Shown: in pieces, positions 48,823 through 57,570 of the stretch | Numbering within the stretch: position 1 is the first letter of the stretch | How the letters are laid out: each line of letters starts with the position of its first letter | DNA from: Cyanophora paradoxa | Taxonomy: Eukaryota > Glaucocystophyceae > Cyanophorales > Cyanophoraceae | Assembly: GCA_004431415.1 (NCBI GenBank) | Contig: QPMI01000527.1 | Location: forward strand, 1 to 64,000 | Reading direction: 5' to 3' | DNA: 64,000 nt | Position numbers and translations under genes: made by a program | Notes under the pieces: model-generated | Databases searched by the model: none | Seen by the model: only the letters and a program-made list of their open reading frames with translations | What the model was told of the DNA's origin: nothing

Positions 48823-51372
48823 TCATTGTCTGCAAACCGGAAGGCATTCCCCAGCCAACTTTTCTCCGCCAGCGTCAGGGGGCGAGGGAGGGAAATTCAG
48901 TCGGGTGAGCGGGGTTCGGCCTGGGGAAGTAGTTGGTCGGGCCTCGGGCGCCGGGGGCGTGGGGGTGGGAAGGGCAGGGTGGGGGGGGGTGGGGGCTGCG
49001 GGAGGAGGGAGGGAATTGGGGGACCGGGGGTTACCGGTGTAAGGGACGGGGGGAGAGGGGAGGACGGAAGGAGGAGGGGTGGGGTCTCGCTTGCGTCTGA
49101 CCGGACGGCGGGCTTTGGCTGCCGTGTGCTGGGAGGGGCGGGAGCTGGTGCGCGGGGTCATGCGCTGTCGTTTTGTTGTGAATGCCGGGTCGTTAGCCTG
49201 GACTGTCCCCAGGAGAACCTCAGGGTCCCGGAGAAGGAGAGCGGCCGCCCAACGCTCCCGGTAGATGGGGGCGTGGAAGGGGATAGGGCGGCCCCGTCCT
49301 TTGCCATACAGGTGGACTTCCTCACCGCGGCCAATGAACTCAGCAGCGGTCATGACGAAGAGAGCGTCTTCACCCGTGTGGACGTTTTTCCAGGCTTGTG
49401 TGGGGAAGGTGCTGGTGTCGTACTTCCAGGCCGAGCGTGGGGAGGGGTCGCCGGGGCGGAGAGTCGCCGTCCACCAGCTGATGACCCAGTCGTTAAGAGG
49501 GGCCGTGACGTCGGAGGCGGGTTTGCGGGTGACGTCCAGGATGCGGATTTCGCGGAGGCGGGCCGAGATGATTGCTAGTCGCCAGGGTCGGGACCCAGAG
49601 GGGGGCAGGGGGAGGAGAATATAATCGTATTCCGTTGGGGAGAAAGGGTGCGGGACGTAGGGTCGGTCCAGGTGTGGCTGGCCTGCGCGGGCTTTGAGAG
49701 AGAGGGCAGTGGGGGCTGTGCCCATGAGGATCGAGGTTGCGTGGGAGGACGAGAGGAAGAGGCACTTGGGGGTGGTCGGGGCATGAAGGCGGAAGGAGAC
49801 TTGTCGGTTTTGGAGAAGTCTGAAGAAAGCGTCGACGGGTTCTGCAGGTATGGGTTGTGCGAGGAGAACGGGTGTGGCCAGGTGGGCCCCAGACCGGGGG
49901 TTGGGGTCGATGAGGGAGAGGGGGGCCGCTTTAAGGGCAGCCAGGCGAGATTTTATGCCGTCGAGGAGGGGAAGTACTCGGCGATCATACCTGGGGCCGT
50001 CAGGGTCGATGGCAGCTGAGTAGGGGATGGCTCGGCGTCCATAGCGTTCGAATAAAACAGGAAGGGCGCCGGTTTGGTCGCGGAAAGGGAACGTGGGTGG
50101 GGGGCCAGGCGGGGCGGGGGTGGGGTGGCAGTGCGGGCAGGACAGGGCGGGTCCCCGTGCCCATTGTTCTGCGATCAGGGAGGAAATAGGAACGCCCCAC
50201 ATGCCAGGGTCGCAACGGTGGTACGCGACCAGAGGGGTGCCAGCCTCGGTCTGGGAGGTGGGGGCGAGTGTAAGATCCTCGTCCCAGTACCAGGCGGGGA
50301 GAGGCGTGTCACGGTCGGCGGGGACAGCGGGTTTGCAGAGGGAAGTGGGGTAGAAATGCCAGGTGGGGCCGGAACCCCTAGGATGGGCTAAGTAATAGTC
50401 GAGGGCGAGTTTCCTTGTAGGCCCGGGATCAGGGTAGTCAACATCAGGGGCGTCCTCGGGGAGTGGTTGAAGGAAGATTGGGTTGGGAGGGGAGCAGCAC
50501 TGGAAGGAGATGCTGTGAGTGATGTCTCTGCGTCCTAAGGCTTCAAGGAAAGCGGAGTAGGCGCGGAGGATGTCGCAGTCCGAGACAATGGTCAGGTGTT
50601 CGTCGGAGGGGAAGAGAGCATGATCCTTGGGAAGTCGGATGCAGCGGTTCCAGATGACGGTTTCCGCCGCCGTGAAGGCGCGTTCAAGTCTGGCGGACGC
50701 GAGGGGGACGAGGTCGAGGACCAGGTGGGTGTTGGTAGTCTCAGAGGCGTCTACATAGTCAACGAGGTCCGCTTGGCATCGGAGGAAATGGTAGTCGGCG
50801 GGGCTGTCAGCTAGAATATATGTGCGAATGTGCCGGCGAGGCGGGAAGAGGGACGAGAATAGGGACGGGGGGAGGGGTGGGGAGGAGTCGTCCGAAAAAA
50901 GGAGTCGGGCATCGGGGATGTCCATTCCGCCAATATAGTGGTAGGGAGCCGAGGCAGAGAACGTCTGCGGGGCGGTAGGTAGGGGGGCAGCTGGTCCGCT
51001 GAGGGGGACACGGGGTCGGCGGGGGGAAGAGGGGGCCGGGCGGCGGGTCGTCGTTGGTGTTGGAGCCGTTGCAGGTGGCCGCGGGATGGTCTTTGGTTGG
51101 TGAGAGGGGACCCACTGAAGCGTGACTTGGAAGTTCGGGTCTTGGGCGATACGAATGGCGTATTGCGTTCGAGCGTTGAGGAGGAGGGCCCCGTCTTCTC
51201 GGCGGAGCAGGGTGCGGAAGTTGATGGGATGGGGGAAAGATGAAGGGTCTTGAAAGGCGAAGGCTGTCAGGGCTCGGATAGTGTTCTGACTGTCCGTGAT
51301 AATTTTCCCGCCCGTGGGCCCGAAATACGTGAATGCTGCGGAGATTGTGCCTGCTAGCTCTCCCAGGTTCAC
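48823..51372 (-). CDS. LINE: RNase H core followed by unknown domains and a second, degenerate Ulp1-like region
   Basis: This is an open frame of 849 codons. It starts inside RNase H: NLGELAGTISAAFTYFGPTG (catalytic Glu), GGKIITDSQNTIRALTAFAF (catalytic Asp) and FQVTLQWVPSHQP (the WVPSH strand). A Pro-rich linker leads to an unknown domain (ARLLFSDDSSPPLPPSLFSS, AETVIWNRCIRLPKDHALFP). Further on, LRAYSAFLEALGRRDITHSI and GMWGVPISSLIAEQWARGPA precede CPHCHPTP. Near 49.35-49.65 kb, EYDYILLPLPPSGSRPWRLA, IISARLREIRILDVTR and TFPTQAWKNVHTGEDALFVM follow the Ulp1 layout but lack the His and the Cys, so any such domain would be inactive. The frame ends in a Pro/Ser-rich tail. Confidence 0.65.
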   Translation of the reverse strand: MNLGELAGTISAAFTYFGPTGGKIITDSQNTIRALTAFAFQDPSSFPHPINFRTLLRREDGALLLNARTQYAIRIAQDPNFQVTLQWVPSHQPKTIPRPPATAPTPTTTRRPAPSSPRRPRVPLSGPAAPLPTAPQTFSASAPYHYIGGMDIPDARLLFSDDSSPPLPPSLFSSLFPPRRHIRTYILADSPADYHFLRCQADLVDYVDASETTNTHLVLDLVPLASARLERAFTAAETVIWNRCIRLPKDHALFPSDEHLTIVSDCDILRAYSAFLEALGRRDITHSISFQCCSPPNPIFLQPLPEDAPDVDYPDPGPTRKLALDYYLAHPRGSGPTWHFYPTSLCKPAVPADRDTPLPAWYWDEDLTLAPTSQTEAGTPLVAYHRCDPGMWGVPISSLIAEQWARGPALSCPHCHPTPAPPGPPPTFPFRDQTGALPVLFERYGRRAIPYSAAIDPDGPRYDRRVLPLLDGIKSRLAALKAAPLSLIDPNPRSGAHLATPVLLAQPIPAEPVDAFFRLLQNRQVSFRLHAPTTPKCLFLSSSHATSILMGTAPTALSLKARAGQPHLDRPYVPHPFSPTEYDYILLPLPPSGSRPWRLAIISARLREIRILDVTRKPASDVTAPLNDWVISWWTATLRPGDPSPRSAWKYDTSTFPTQAWKNVHTGEDALFVMTAAEFIGRGEEVHLYGKGRGRPIPFHAPIYRERWAAALLLRDPEVLLGTVQANDPAFTTKRQRMTPRTSSRPSQHTAAKARRPVRRKRDPTPPPSVLPSPPVPYTGNPRSPNSLPPPAAPTPPHPALPTPTPPAPEARPTTSPGRTPLTRLNFPPSPPDAGGEKLAGECLPVCRQ

Positions 51373-51550
51373 GTTGTGTTGGACGCCGGGGAGACGGAGG
51401 GCGAACTCGATTTTGTCAGGCAGGTCGGGATTATTTTCGAGGGGTGCAAGGCCGGCGTAAGTGGTTCGGACGGAGGCGGAGCCCTGTTTTTGTGTGCTGG
51501 CGTCCGTGTATATTACCCGGGGAGTAGGTCCGGAGGGAAGGGGCGGGAGT

Positions 51551-53284
51551 TTAGTGCGCGGAGTGTAGGGCAGAGCTCTGCGAAAAGGGCTCGGGAGGTA
51601 ATGAAAAGGAAGTCGAGCCCGGCCGGGGATTCATAGAAGTCGCGGTCGGCTTGTGATGCGGGGTCATAAGGCGTGGGCGTCTCTCGAGGGCAACATTGGT
51701 AGCCTGGGCCTCCGCTCGGAAAGAGTCCCACCAGTCAGTTTCCCGGAGCCAGAGGTCGATGAAGCCAATGTGTGTGATTTCGCGGGGAGGTTGGGAGGGG
51801 GAGTTCGGGGTCATATTGAGCAGGAGGGGTAGCTGAGGAGGGTCAAGGCGGGCTTTTTTAGCTGCTCGTGTGGGTTGAGCACGGGAGGGCTGCTGTCCTC
51901 TAGAGTGGGAGCATGTGAAGGCGGAGGTGGAGTCGGGCAGCTGCCGGGAGCGGGTGGGCACCGGCCTATTGAGATTGGAGAGGCTCGGAGACCAGCCCTT
52001 CGATTCGCACGACGAGCCTGCCGGGATTCGGCGGACGTGAGATGCGTACTCGACCCATCGACAAGCAGTCGTAGAGAGGCCCAGCTCGCGATGAAGCTGT
52101 TCAGAGCCGCAGTATTTTGGGTGAGGGCAAAATTGGAATTCCAGTCTGCGTTCACGCCAGGCGGGGTCGAGCTCAAGCGCCGATAGACCGGGGTCGCGCA
52201 TGGAGAAGCCATCATATGGGGTGAGGCAGTAATGGACGAGTTCCACCCCATAGTTATACTCTGAATCTCGGGGGCAGTTAGGATCCGCATCGGAGTCCTC
52301 CGAAGCTAGTTCGTCCGGGTTTTCGTCTGGGATAGGGGGTTTCCCCACGACGCGGCCGACCAGGCCTTGGGATGTCCAGACAAAGTCACCAATGTTGAGT
52401 CCCGCAAGGACGGCATTAGCTTGGAGAGAGCGACGAATGTCTGGGATAGAGGGCGGCGGAGGCATAGGGTGGCGGGGGAGGAAAGGGGACCGGGTGGAGG
52501 GGCGGGGAAGAGAGAGTTCTTCGCGGACAGCGTCCCACCAGGAGGGGGCACGTTTGTAGTATGCCGGGACACGGCCGTGACTCCAGAGGAGGGACCATTC
52601 GGCAAGGGAGCCGTCAGGGGCCGTGATGTCGCGGATTGTGAGGAGGCCGCAGCGATAGAGTCGCTGACCGGCTTGTTGGAGGGTGAGGGGCGACAATTGC
52701 GTTGATATAATATATTCTCGTCGAAGATGGGAGCGGCGGGAGGGGAGGCCATGTGTCCAGGAGTCGCACGTTGTGAGGATGTGATGGGAGGTGGAGGTCA
52801 GGTCTGCCGTGATGGCAAGCGTAATATTTTTCTGTAGTGTGAGGGCCCCGAGGGGAGGTTCGGATATTCGTGTGGGAGAAGGGGAAGCCCGTATCGGGCC
52901 TGGGTGTCGAGGACACGTTGTCGGTATATTTGGCCGTAGAGTGATGATGTGTGAGAGGCTAGTTCCTGGCGGAGGCGCTCGTCGACGCACTGCTGTTGGC
53001 GTTGGATGACAGCTATTGAGGGAAGGCGATAGATGGAAGAGAAGGCAGCCGTGGAAACGGACTGGGCCAGGTTGGCCGTGTGTTTGGCCGCGGTGAGCCA
53101 GACAGCGTCGAGGGATTGGCATTGGGATGGCGTTAAGGTCATGATGCGGAGAGGGTATGCCAGTTTGGGGAAGAGAACCCGATGTAGTATCACTTGGAAT
53201 TCGTGGACGGTAATCTTCTTTGTGGCTAAGACGGAGATTGCGGACTGGAGCTGGGACTTGAGTAGACGGACTTGGTGGGTCCAA
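51551..53284 (-). CDS. LINE: RT thumb/connection region and start of RNase H (frameshifted)
   Basis: In an overlapping frame (52,798-53,193) FPKLAYPLRIMTLTPSQCQS with LDAVWLTAAKHTANLAQSVS is the LINE RT thumb. The long frame continues with SQLSPLTLQQAGQRLYRCGL, LTIRDITAPDGSLAEWSLLW and RAPSWWDAVREELSLPRPST. A segment LNIGDFVWTSQGLVGRVVGK resembles a small SH3-like or chromo-like strand pair, and acidic spacers follow. A further frame (51,373-51,550) has RVIYTDASTQKQGSASVRTT, which provides the first catalytic Asp of RNase H just before the 849-codon frame. Confidence 0.65.
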   Translation of the reverse strand: MDPPSPSTQVPAPVRNLRLSHKEDYRPRIPSDTTSGSLPQTGIPSPHHDLNAIPMPIPRRCLAHRGQTHGQPGPVRFHGCLLFHLSPSLNSCHPTPTAVRRRAPPPGTSLSHIITLRPNIPTTCPRHPGPIRASPSPTRISEPPLGALTLQKNITLAITADLTSTSHHILTTCDSWTHGLPSRRSHLRREYIISTQLSPLTLQQAGQRLYRCGLLTIRDITAPDGSLAEWSLLWSHGRVPAYYKRAPSWWDAVREELSLPRPSTRSPFLPRHPMPPPPSIPDIRRSLQANAVLAGLNIGDFVWTSQGLVGRVVGKPPIPDENPDELASEDSDADPNCPRDSEYNYGVELVHYCLTPYDGFSMRDPGLSALELDPAWRERRLEFQFCPHPKYCGSEQLHRELGLSTTACRWVEYASHVRRIPAGSSCESKGWSPSLSNLNRPVPTRSRQLPDSTSAFTCSHSRGQQPSRAQPTRAAKKARLDPPQLPLLLNMTPNSPSQPPREITHIGFIDLWLRETDWWDSFRAEAQATNVALERRPRLMTPHHKPTATSMNPRPGSTSFSLPPEPFSQSSALHSAH

Positions 53285-54688
53285 GACAGGGTCGCAGTAA
53301 ACTGGACGCCGAGGACGCGGAATGGTGTTGTGGGGGAGAGGATGTGGCCAACCTCAGCTCTGGAATCGCCGACGCCGACATAGTATTTGCTCTTGACTGG
53401 CGCTTCGGATCGGGGGGTTTCCAGTGGAAAATTTCCGTCTTTTTGGCGTTCAGGTTCATGCCATGGATATGGAGAAATTCGGACAACCAGTCAAGCATAT
53501 GTTGGAGACCCTGAGCCGAGCTGGCAAGCATGGTGGTGTCATCGGCGTATGCGAGCACAGAGACTGTGGGGCAGGGACCGGCGGGGAAGTAGAGGGGTTC
53601 GCCAGGACATGGTGGGCGGGGGAACGGGGGCGGGTAGGGTCAGATCGGTGCGGCCCGAGCTGGTAGCCGAAATTGGACTGAGTCGCTCGTTCTTCTATGG
53701 CGGTGAGAGCGGCGTCGAAGAAAATGCACCAGTGGAGAGGGGCTTCGATGCCTCCTTGGGGGAGGCCACAGGGGACTTGAAAATATTCCGTGCGGCCGTG
53801 GGGGGTAAGGATGCACGCCGTGCGGTGTTGAGCTGCTTTTTTGTGGAGGGCTATATAGCGTTTTCCTTCAGGATGGAGGTGGAGTTGGATACGATTAAGG
53901 CTGAGCTCTTGGCTATGCCAGGAGACACTGTCGTAGGCGCTGGCAATATCCCCCAGGCCGCCGAAGATTGGCTTTTTGAACTGGTGCGCGTCCTCGAGGG
54001 AGGATCGGAGGGCGTAGAGAACAGGGTCGGTAGATTCGCGGCGACAAAAACCATAGTTGCGGCCGCGTAGTATGTTATGTGTATCAATGCGGTCTTCCAT
54101 GCGGTGGGTCAGGAGGCCCGTGACCAGCTTCCAGGTGACTTCTTGAAGGGTGATGGGGCGGAGATCGGCAAGATCTGCTGAATTATCACGTTTCGGGATA
54201 GCGTAGACTTGACCGCGAAGTGCGTGGTCGGGCACGTGGCCGAGAAGAGTGGATTGAACTAGAGCTCGGATGGCGTCGCGCGAGGTGGTCCAGTGAGCCG
54301 CGGACTCGAAGCTGTTTATCTCGTCGGTAGAGTGTGAGGCGGCTAAGGCCTGGCGTTCCGTCTTGGAGAGGCGGAGGGGGGACCAGAGCATTTTAATCAT
54401 TCCGTTCGTGAGGCCGGAGGGACCGCCTGCGCCATTGGACAGGGACGAGATGAGGCGATCGAGTTCGGGGTCCTCTGGCATGGCCATTAGTCCGTCCCAG
54501 ACGGCGGGGGTGAAGTGGGAAAGGGGTCGGTACTGGCGTTTCCAAAATCTGCCCAACCAGGCGCCGTTTTCAATGTCCGCGAATTTCGTAGCTATGGCAT
54601 CCAGGTTTGGGGCAGCCTTGCGGAGTCGCCAGAAATTTTTGAAGTGATCCAGATGTGCGCGTTTAATTTCATTGGGATCAGTGAGCAC
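53226..54688 (-). CDS. LINE: reverse transcriptase (one frameshift)
   Basis: The enzyme copies the element RNA at the nicked target. Motifs in order are VLTDPNEIKRAHLDHFKNFW (LINE RT -1 region), GPSGLTNGMIKML, AIPKRDNSADLADLRPITLQ (motifs 1 and 2), IFGGLGDIASAYDSVSWHSQ (motif A, catalytic Asp), FQVPCGLPQGGIEAPLHWCI (motif B), then after a frame change near 53,590 MLAYADDTTMLASSAQGLQH (motif C with YADD, about 53,540) and GMNLNAKKTEIFHWK (motif D). All catalytic aspartates are present. A spacer frame at 54,592-55,194 (LGRVGQALHDWAHQGS region) joins it to the endonuclease. Confidence 0.9.
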
Positions 54689-55194
54689 TTCGGGTAGCCC
54701 CGCTGCCGTGCGGGTAAGGTATAGGCGGGGGCGGATCGGAAGCGGGAGAGGAGGAGTTGAATAGCCCGACCCATACTTCGACAGTGGGACAGGAGGTGGC
54801 GGCGGGTGTCAATATTGCGAGCAATGTCGGCTTCGGTATATGCACGGCGATGATTGTCCAGGGCGGCCCGCGCCTGTAAGTGCCATGTACTTAGTTGAGT
54901 ATGGTACTCGGCGATTTCAGAGCCTGTAATGGTACCATTCTCGAAGTCAGGGTAATTGGGAGGGTCGGGGAAAGCGAGGAGGGAGGGGCAGAATGTCAGT
55001 GTGGTGTCCGAGCCCGCAGCTTTTCGGATGTCCGTCACGTCTTTGGGAAGGTCCCGGAGGACGGCCCGGATAGTTTCGTCAGGCGGGTGGTCTGTGGAGC
55101 CTTGGTGCGCCCAGTCGTGTAAGGCCTGTCCAACGCGGCCAACGAGTTGTTCGTCGTCAGCGTCCAGTGCAGATAGATGGTTGAACTTAGCCAT
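54592..55194 (-). CDS. LINE: linker between endonuclease and RT
   Basis: The frame of 200 codons is mainly helical: MAKFNHLSALDADDEQLVGR, DETIRAVLRDLPKDVTDIRK and AEYHTQLSTWHLQARAALDN, then IARNIDTRRHLLSHCRSMGR. It has no identified domain. It belongs to the polyprotein: the preceding frame supplies RAFKL/LAVETFLNKHGQRYIQL upstream, and the RT frame follows. Confidence 0.6.
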   Translation of the reverse strand: MAKFNHLSALDADDEQLVGRVGQALHDWAHQGSTDHPPDETIRAVLRDLPKDVTDIRKAAGSDTTLTFCPSLLAFPDPPNYPDFENGTITGSEIAEYHTQLSTWHLQARAALDNHRRAYTEADIARNIDTRRHLLSHCRSMGRAIQLLLSRFRSAPAYTLPARQRGYPKCSLIPMKLNAHIWITSKISGDSARLPQTWMP

Positions 55195-55208
55195 ATCTCC
55201 CTGGGCAG

Positions 55209-57570
55209 CTACGCGGTGTTGGAGGACTTTAGCAGTAGAGAATTCTTGGGAGTGGGCGACGGACTTGATACTTTGGGCGATAGCACAGAGGAGGGAGCGG
55301 TGGGATTTCGTGGCGCGTTGGGCGTAGTCGGGGCTGCTCTCGGGAGTGAGAAGGAGCTGGATATACCGCTGGCCGTGTTTATTGAGAAAAGTTTCGACAG
55401 CGAGCTTGAAAGCAAGCCGGATGGGTGCAGGTTGGGCGGCATAGTTGAAGAGAGGAGGGAGAGGCTGGGGTCGGGGCTGGCGGGGCTCCGTAGGGGGGCA
55501 GAGAGCACGCCTTCGGTTTTGAAGGTCGCAAGTACGGGGAGATGGTCGGCTGTGAGTAAAGGGGACGGTCGGCCAGGGACATAAAGCGTGCGAGTCCCTA
55601 GTGATCGGGCCGCGAGAGTGGGGGAGGCAAGGGCGTAGTCGATGCGGGCGGCGTCCAGGAGGGGGCGGTGGCCCTGATCGTCAAGAAAGTCGGCGTGGCG
55701 GGAAACATGTGTGAAATCGCCCGGGGTTCCGGTATCATAAAGACCCCAGGTCTCGCGGAAAAGGGTCCATATTTCTGCGTAGGAGTTCGGGGGGGTAGTT
55801 TCAGTGCGCCGGTTGCCCCCGGTGATCCGGTCGTTGCACGGAGAGTAGGTGCTATTCATATCGCCGAGTACCAGGAGATGCGTCTGCCAGTCAGGTTCGT
55901 GGATGTCGGGTGCAACCTTCGCGGTCAGGTATTCGGTGAGGTCGTGGAGCTCTTTTTGCAAATTGTCGTGCCCGCAGTCCGGCACGTAGAGTGAGAGGAC
56001 AATGAGGCGCTCGCGCGTGCGCGGGAAGTCAAATCGGGCGCCGGCTACTCGGCCGTCAAACGCATAATCCGCCTGGCGGTGCGCTGCATAGCTTGCTGAG
56101 ATCCATAGCGCGGAGCCAGCGGTGCCAGGGCGGGCCGCGGATGGAGGAGAATAGACAAGGTAGCTAGATTTATGGCGGCGGACTGCTGTCTTAATCAGGT
56201 GATCGCGGATATTGGGCGGAAAGGGCTTCGAGGGGGGGCGGTCGGTAGGGACCATGTCGACCTCTTGAAGAGCAACGAAGTGGCAGTCCCAGTCACGGCG
56301 GCCATAGTCAATTGCGCTGATAAATTTAGTTGCAATATTGTTGCCGCTCGCCTTCCCCTCCAAGCGGCGAATATTCCACGTGAGGGCGCGGAGGTTCAGC
56401 TTCGCATTTGCCGCGTCCGGGGGGTGTGCTAGGACAGGGATCTGGAGCGCATCACGGTGGTGGCGAGCGTCAATACGGTCAGCGGTGTACAGAGAGGGAG
56501 GGTATAATGTTAGAAGGGACGAGGCCGCCGTGACTAGTGGCGGAGAGGAGAGGGCGGCGGCGGCGGTAGCGACTGCGGCGGCCGTTGCTGTGCTGGGCTC
56601 GATGTCCGCAAGGGCGACGGGGACAAGGGCGGCGAGGAGAACACAGAGGAGGAGGTGTGTGAGGAGAGGGGCCGGGCGGCTGAAGGACCGTTGGGTTTGT
56701 GGGGCGCGGCGCGCAGGCCGGCGCCGGCCCAGGAGTTCGAGACCGGCGTCATGCGGCGCAGCGTCCGTGACGCCGGCGTCGGCGGGGCCAGCGCCGGCGT
56801 GCACGTGGGCACTAGCGCGGGGGCTAACTGCGAGGTACGCGGCCGTACGCATGGCTAGTACGCGTCCGGATCCGTACGCGTGGTTCGTACGACAACTCTC
56901 GGCGTCATGCAGCGCAGCGTCCGAGCTCGAGGCGCCGGCGTTGGTGGGGCCAGCACTAGCGTGGGCGCCAGTGCTAGCTGAGTAACCTGCAATGGCAGTG
57001 CCGGTGCTACAGCCAGGCGCCGGCTCGCGGCCGTACGCAGGGGGAACGGTATACGTACTAGCTATAGTGCAGCTAGTCAAGCACTCGCGGATTGCGGTCC
57101 AATTTGCGGAGGCATTGGGCCGCTTCGAATCATTGCCCGACTCATCAATCGCATGAATAAAAAAACCTGTTCGCGTTGGGGTTTTTTGACGGCACGCGGT
57201 GGGGGTACCGGTAGGCGCAGTGTCGTCCGGGGCCCTGAGACGTTCCGACCGGAAGGGGAAACTCCACCGGCTACTGCAGTATGCGACGGCTCTGATGGGG
57301 CTTCCGTGCTCCAGTCCAGCGATCAAGTTCTGGAGCATGCCGTAGCGCGGTCTAGCGACCGTGGTCCAGGAGGTGCTCCAGATGTAGACACGGCGACTGA
57401 GCTGTGAAAGTACTTGCGCGGCCTGCTGGATGCCGAGGCGAGCAGCGCGGCGTGGCGCGGCAGCGGCAATAGTATCTCGACTGGGATTGACCTCTTGCGA
57501 CGCGCTCGACGGGCGGGGCGTCGCAGATGGACCTCCGGGACACTTCTGCAGCCTTAGGTTTGCTCTAGGG
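55209..57570 (-). CDS. LINE: APE-type endonuclease with upstream hydrophobic segment
   Basis: This is the nuclease that nicks the target DNA. The catalytic set is complete: LNLRALTWNIRRLEG (Asn, about 56,400), HFVALQEVDM (Glu), RLIVLSLYVPDCGHDN, HLLVLGDMNSTYSPC (Asp and Asn), RIDYALASPTLAARSL (Asp) and LLTADHLPVLATF (Asp-His, about 55,510). Upstream lie a Cys/Ala-rich non-conserved stretch and, near 56,600, LLTHLLLCVLLAALVPVALA, a strongly hydrophobic signal- or membrane-like segment. The frame is continuous with the last repeats of the array. The part past 55,500 changes frame before the RT linker. Confidence 0.88.
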
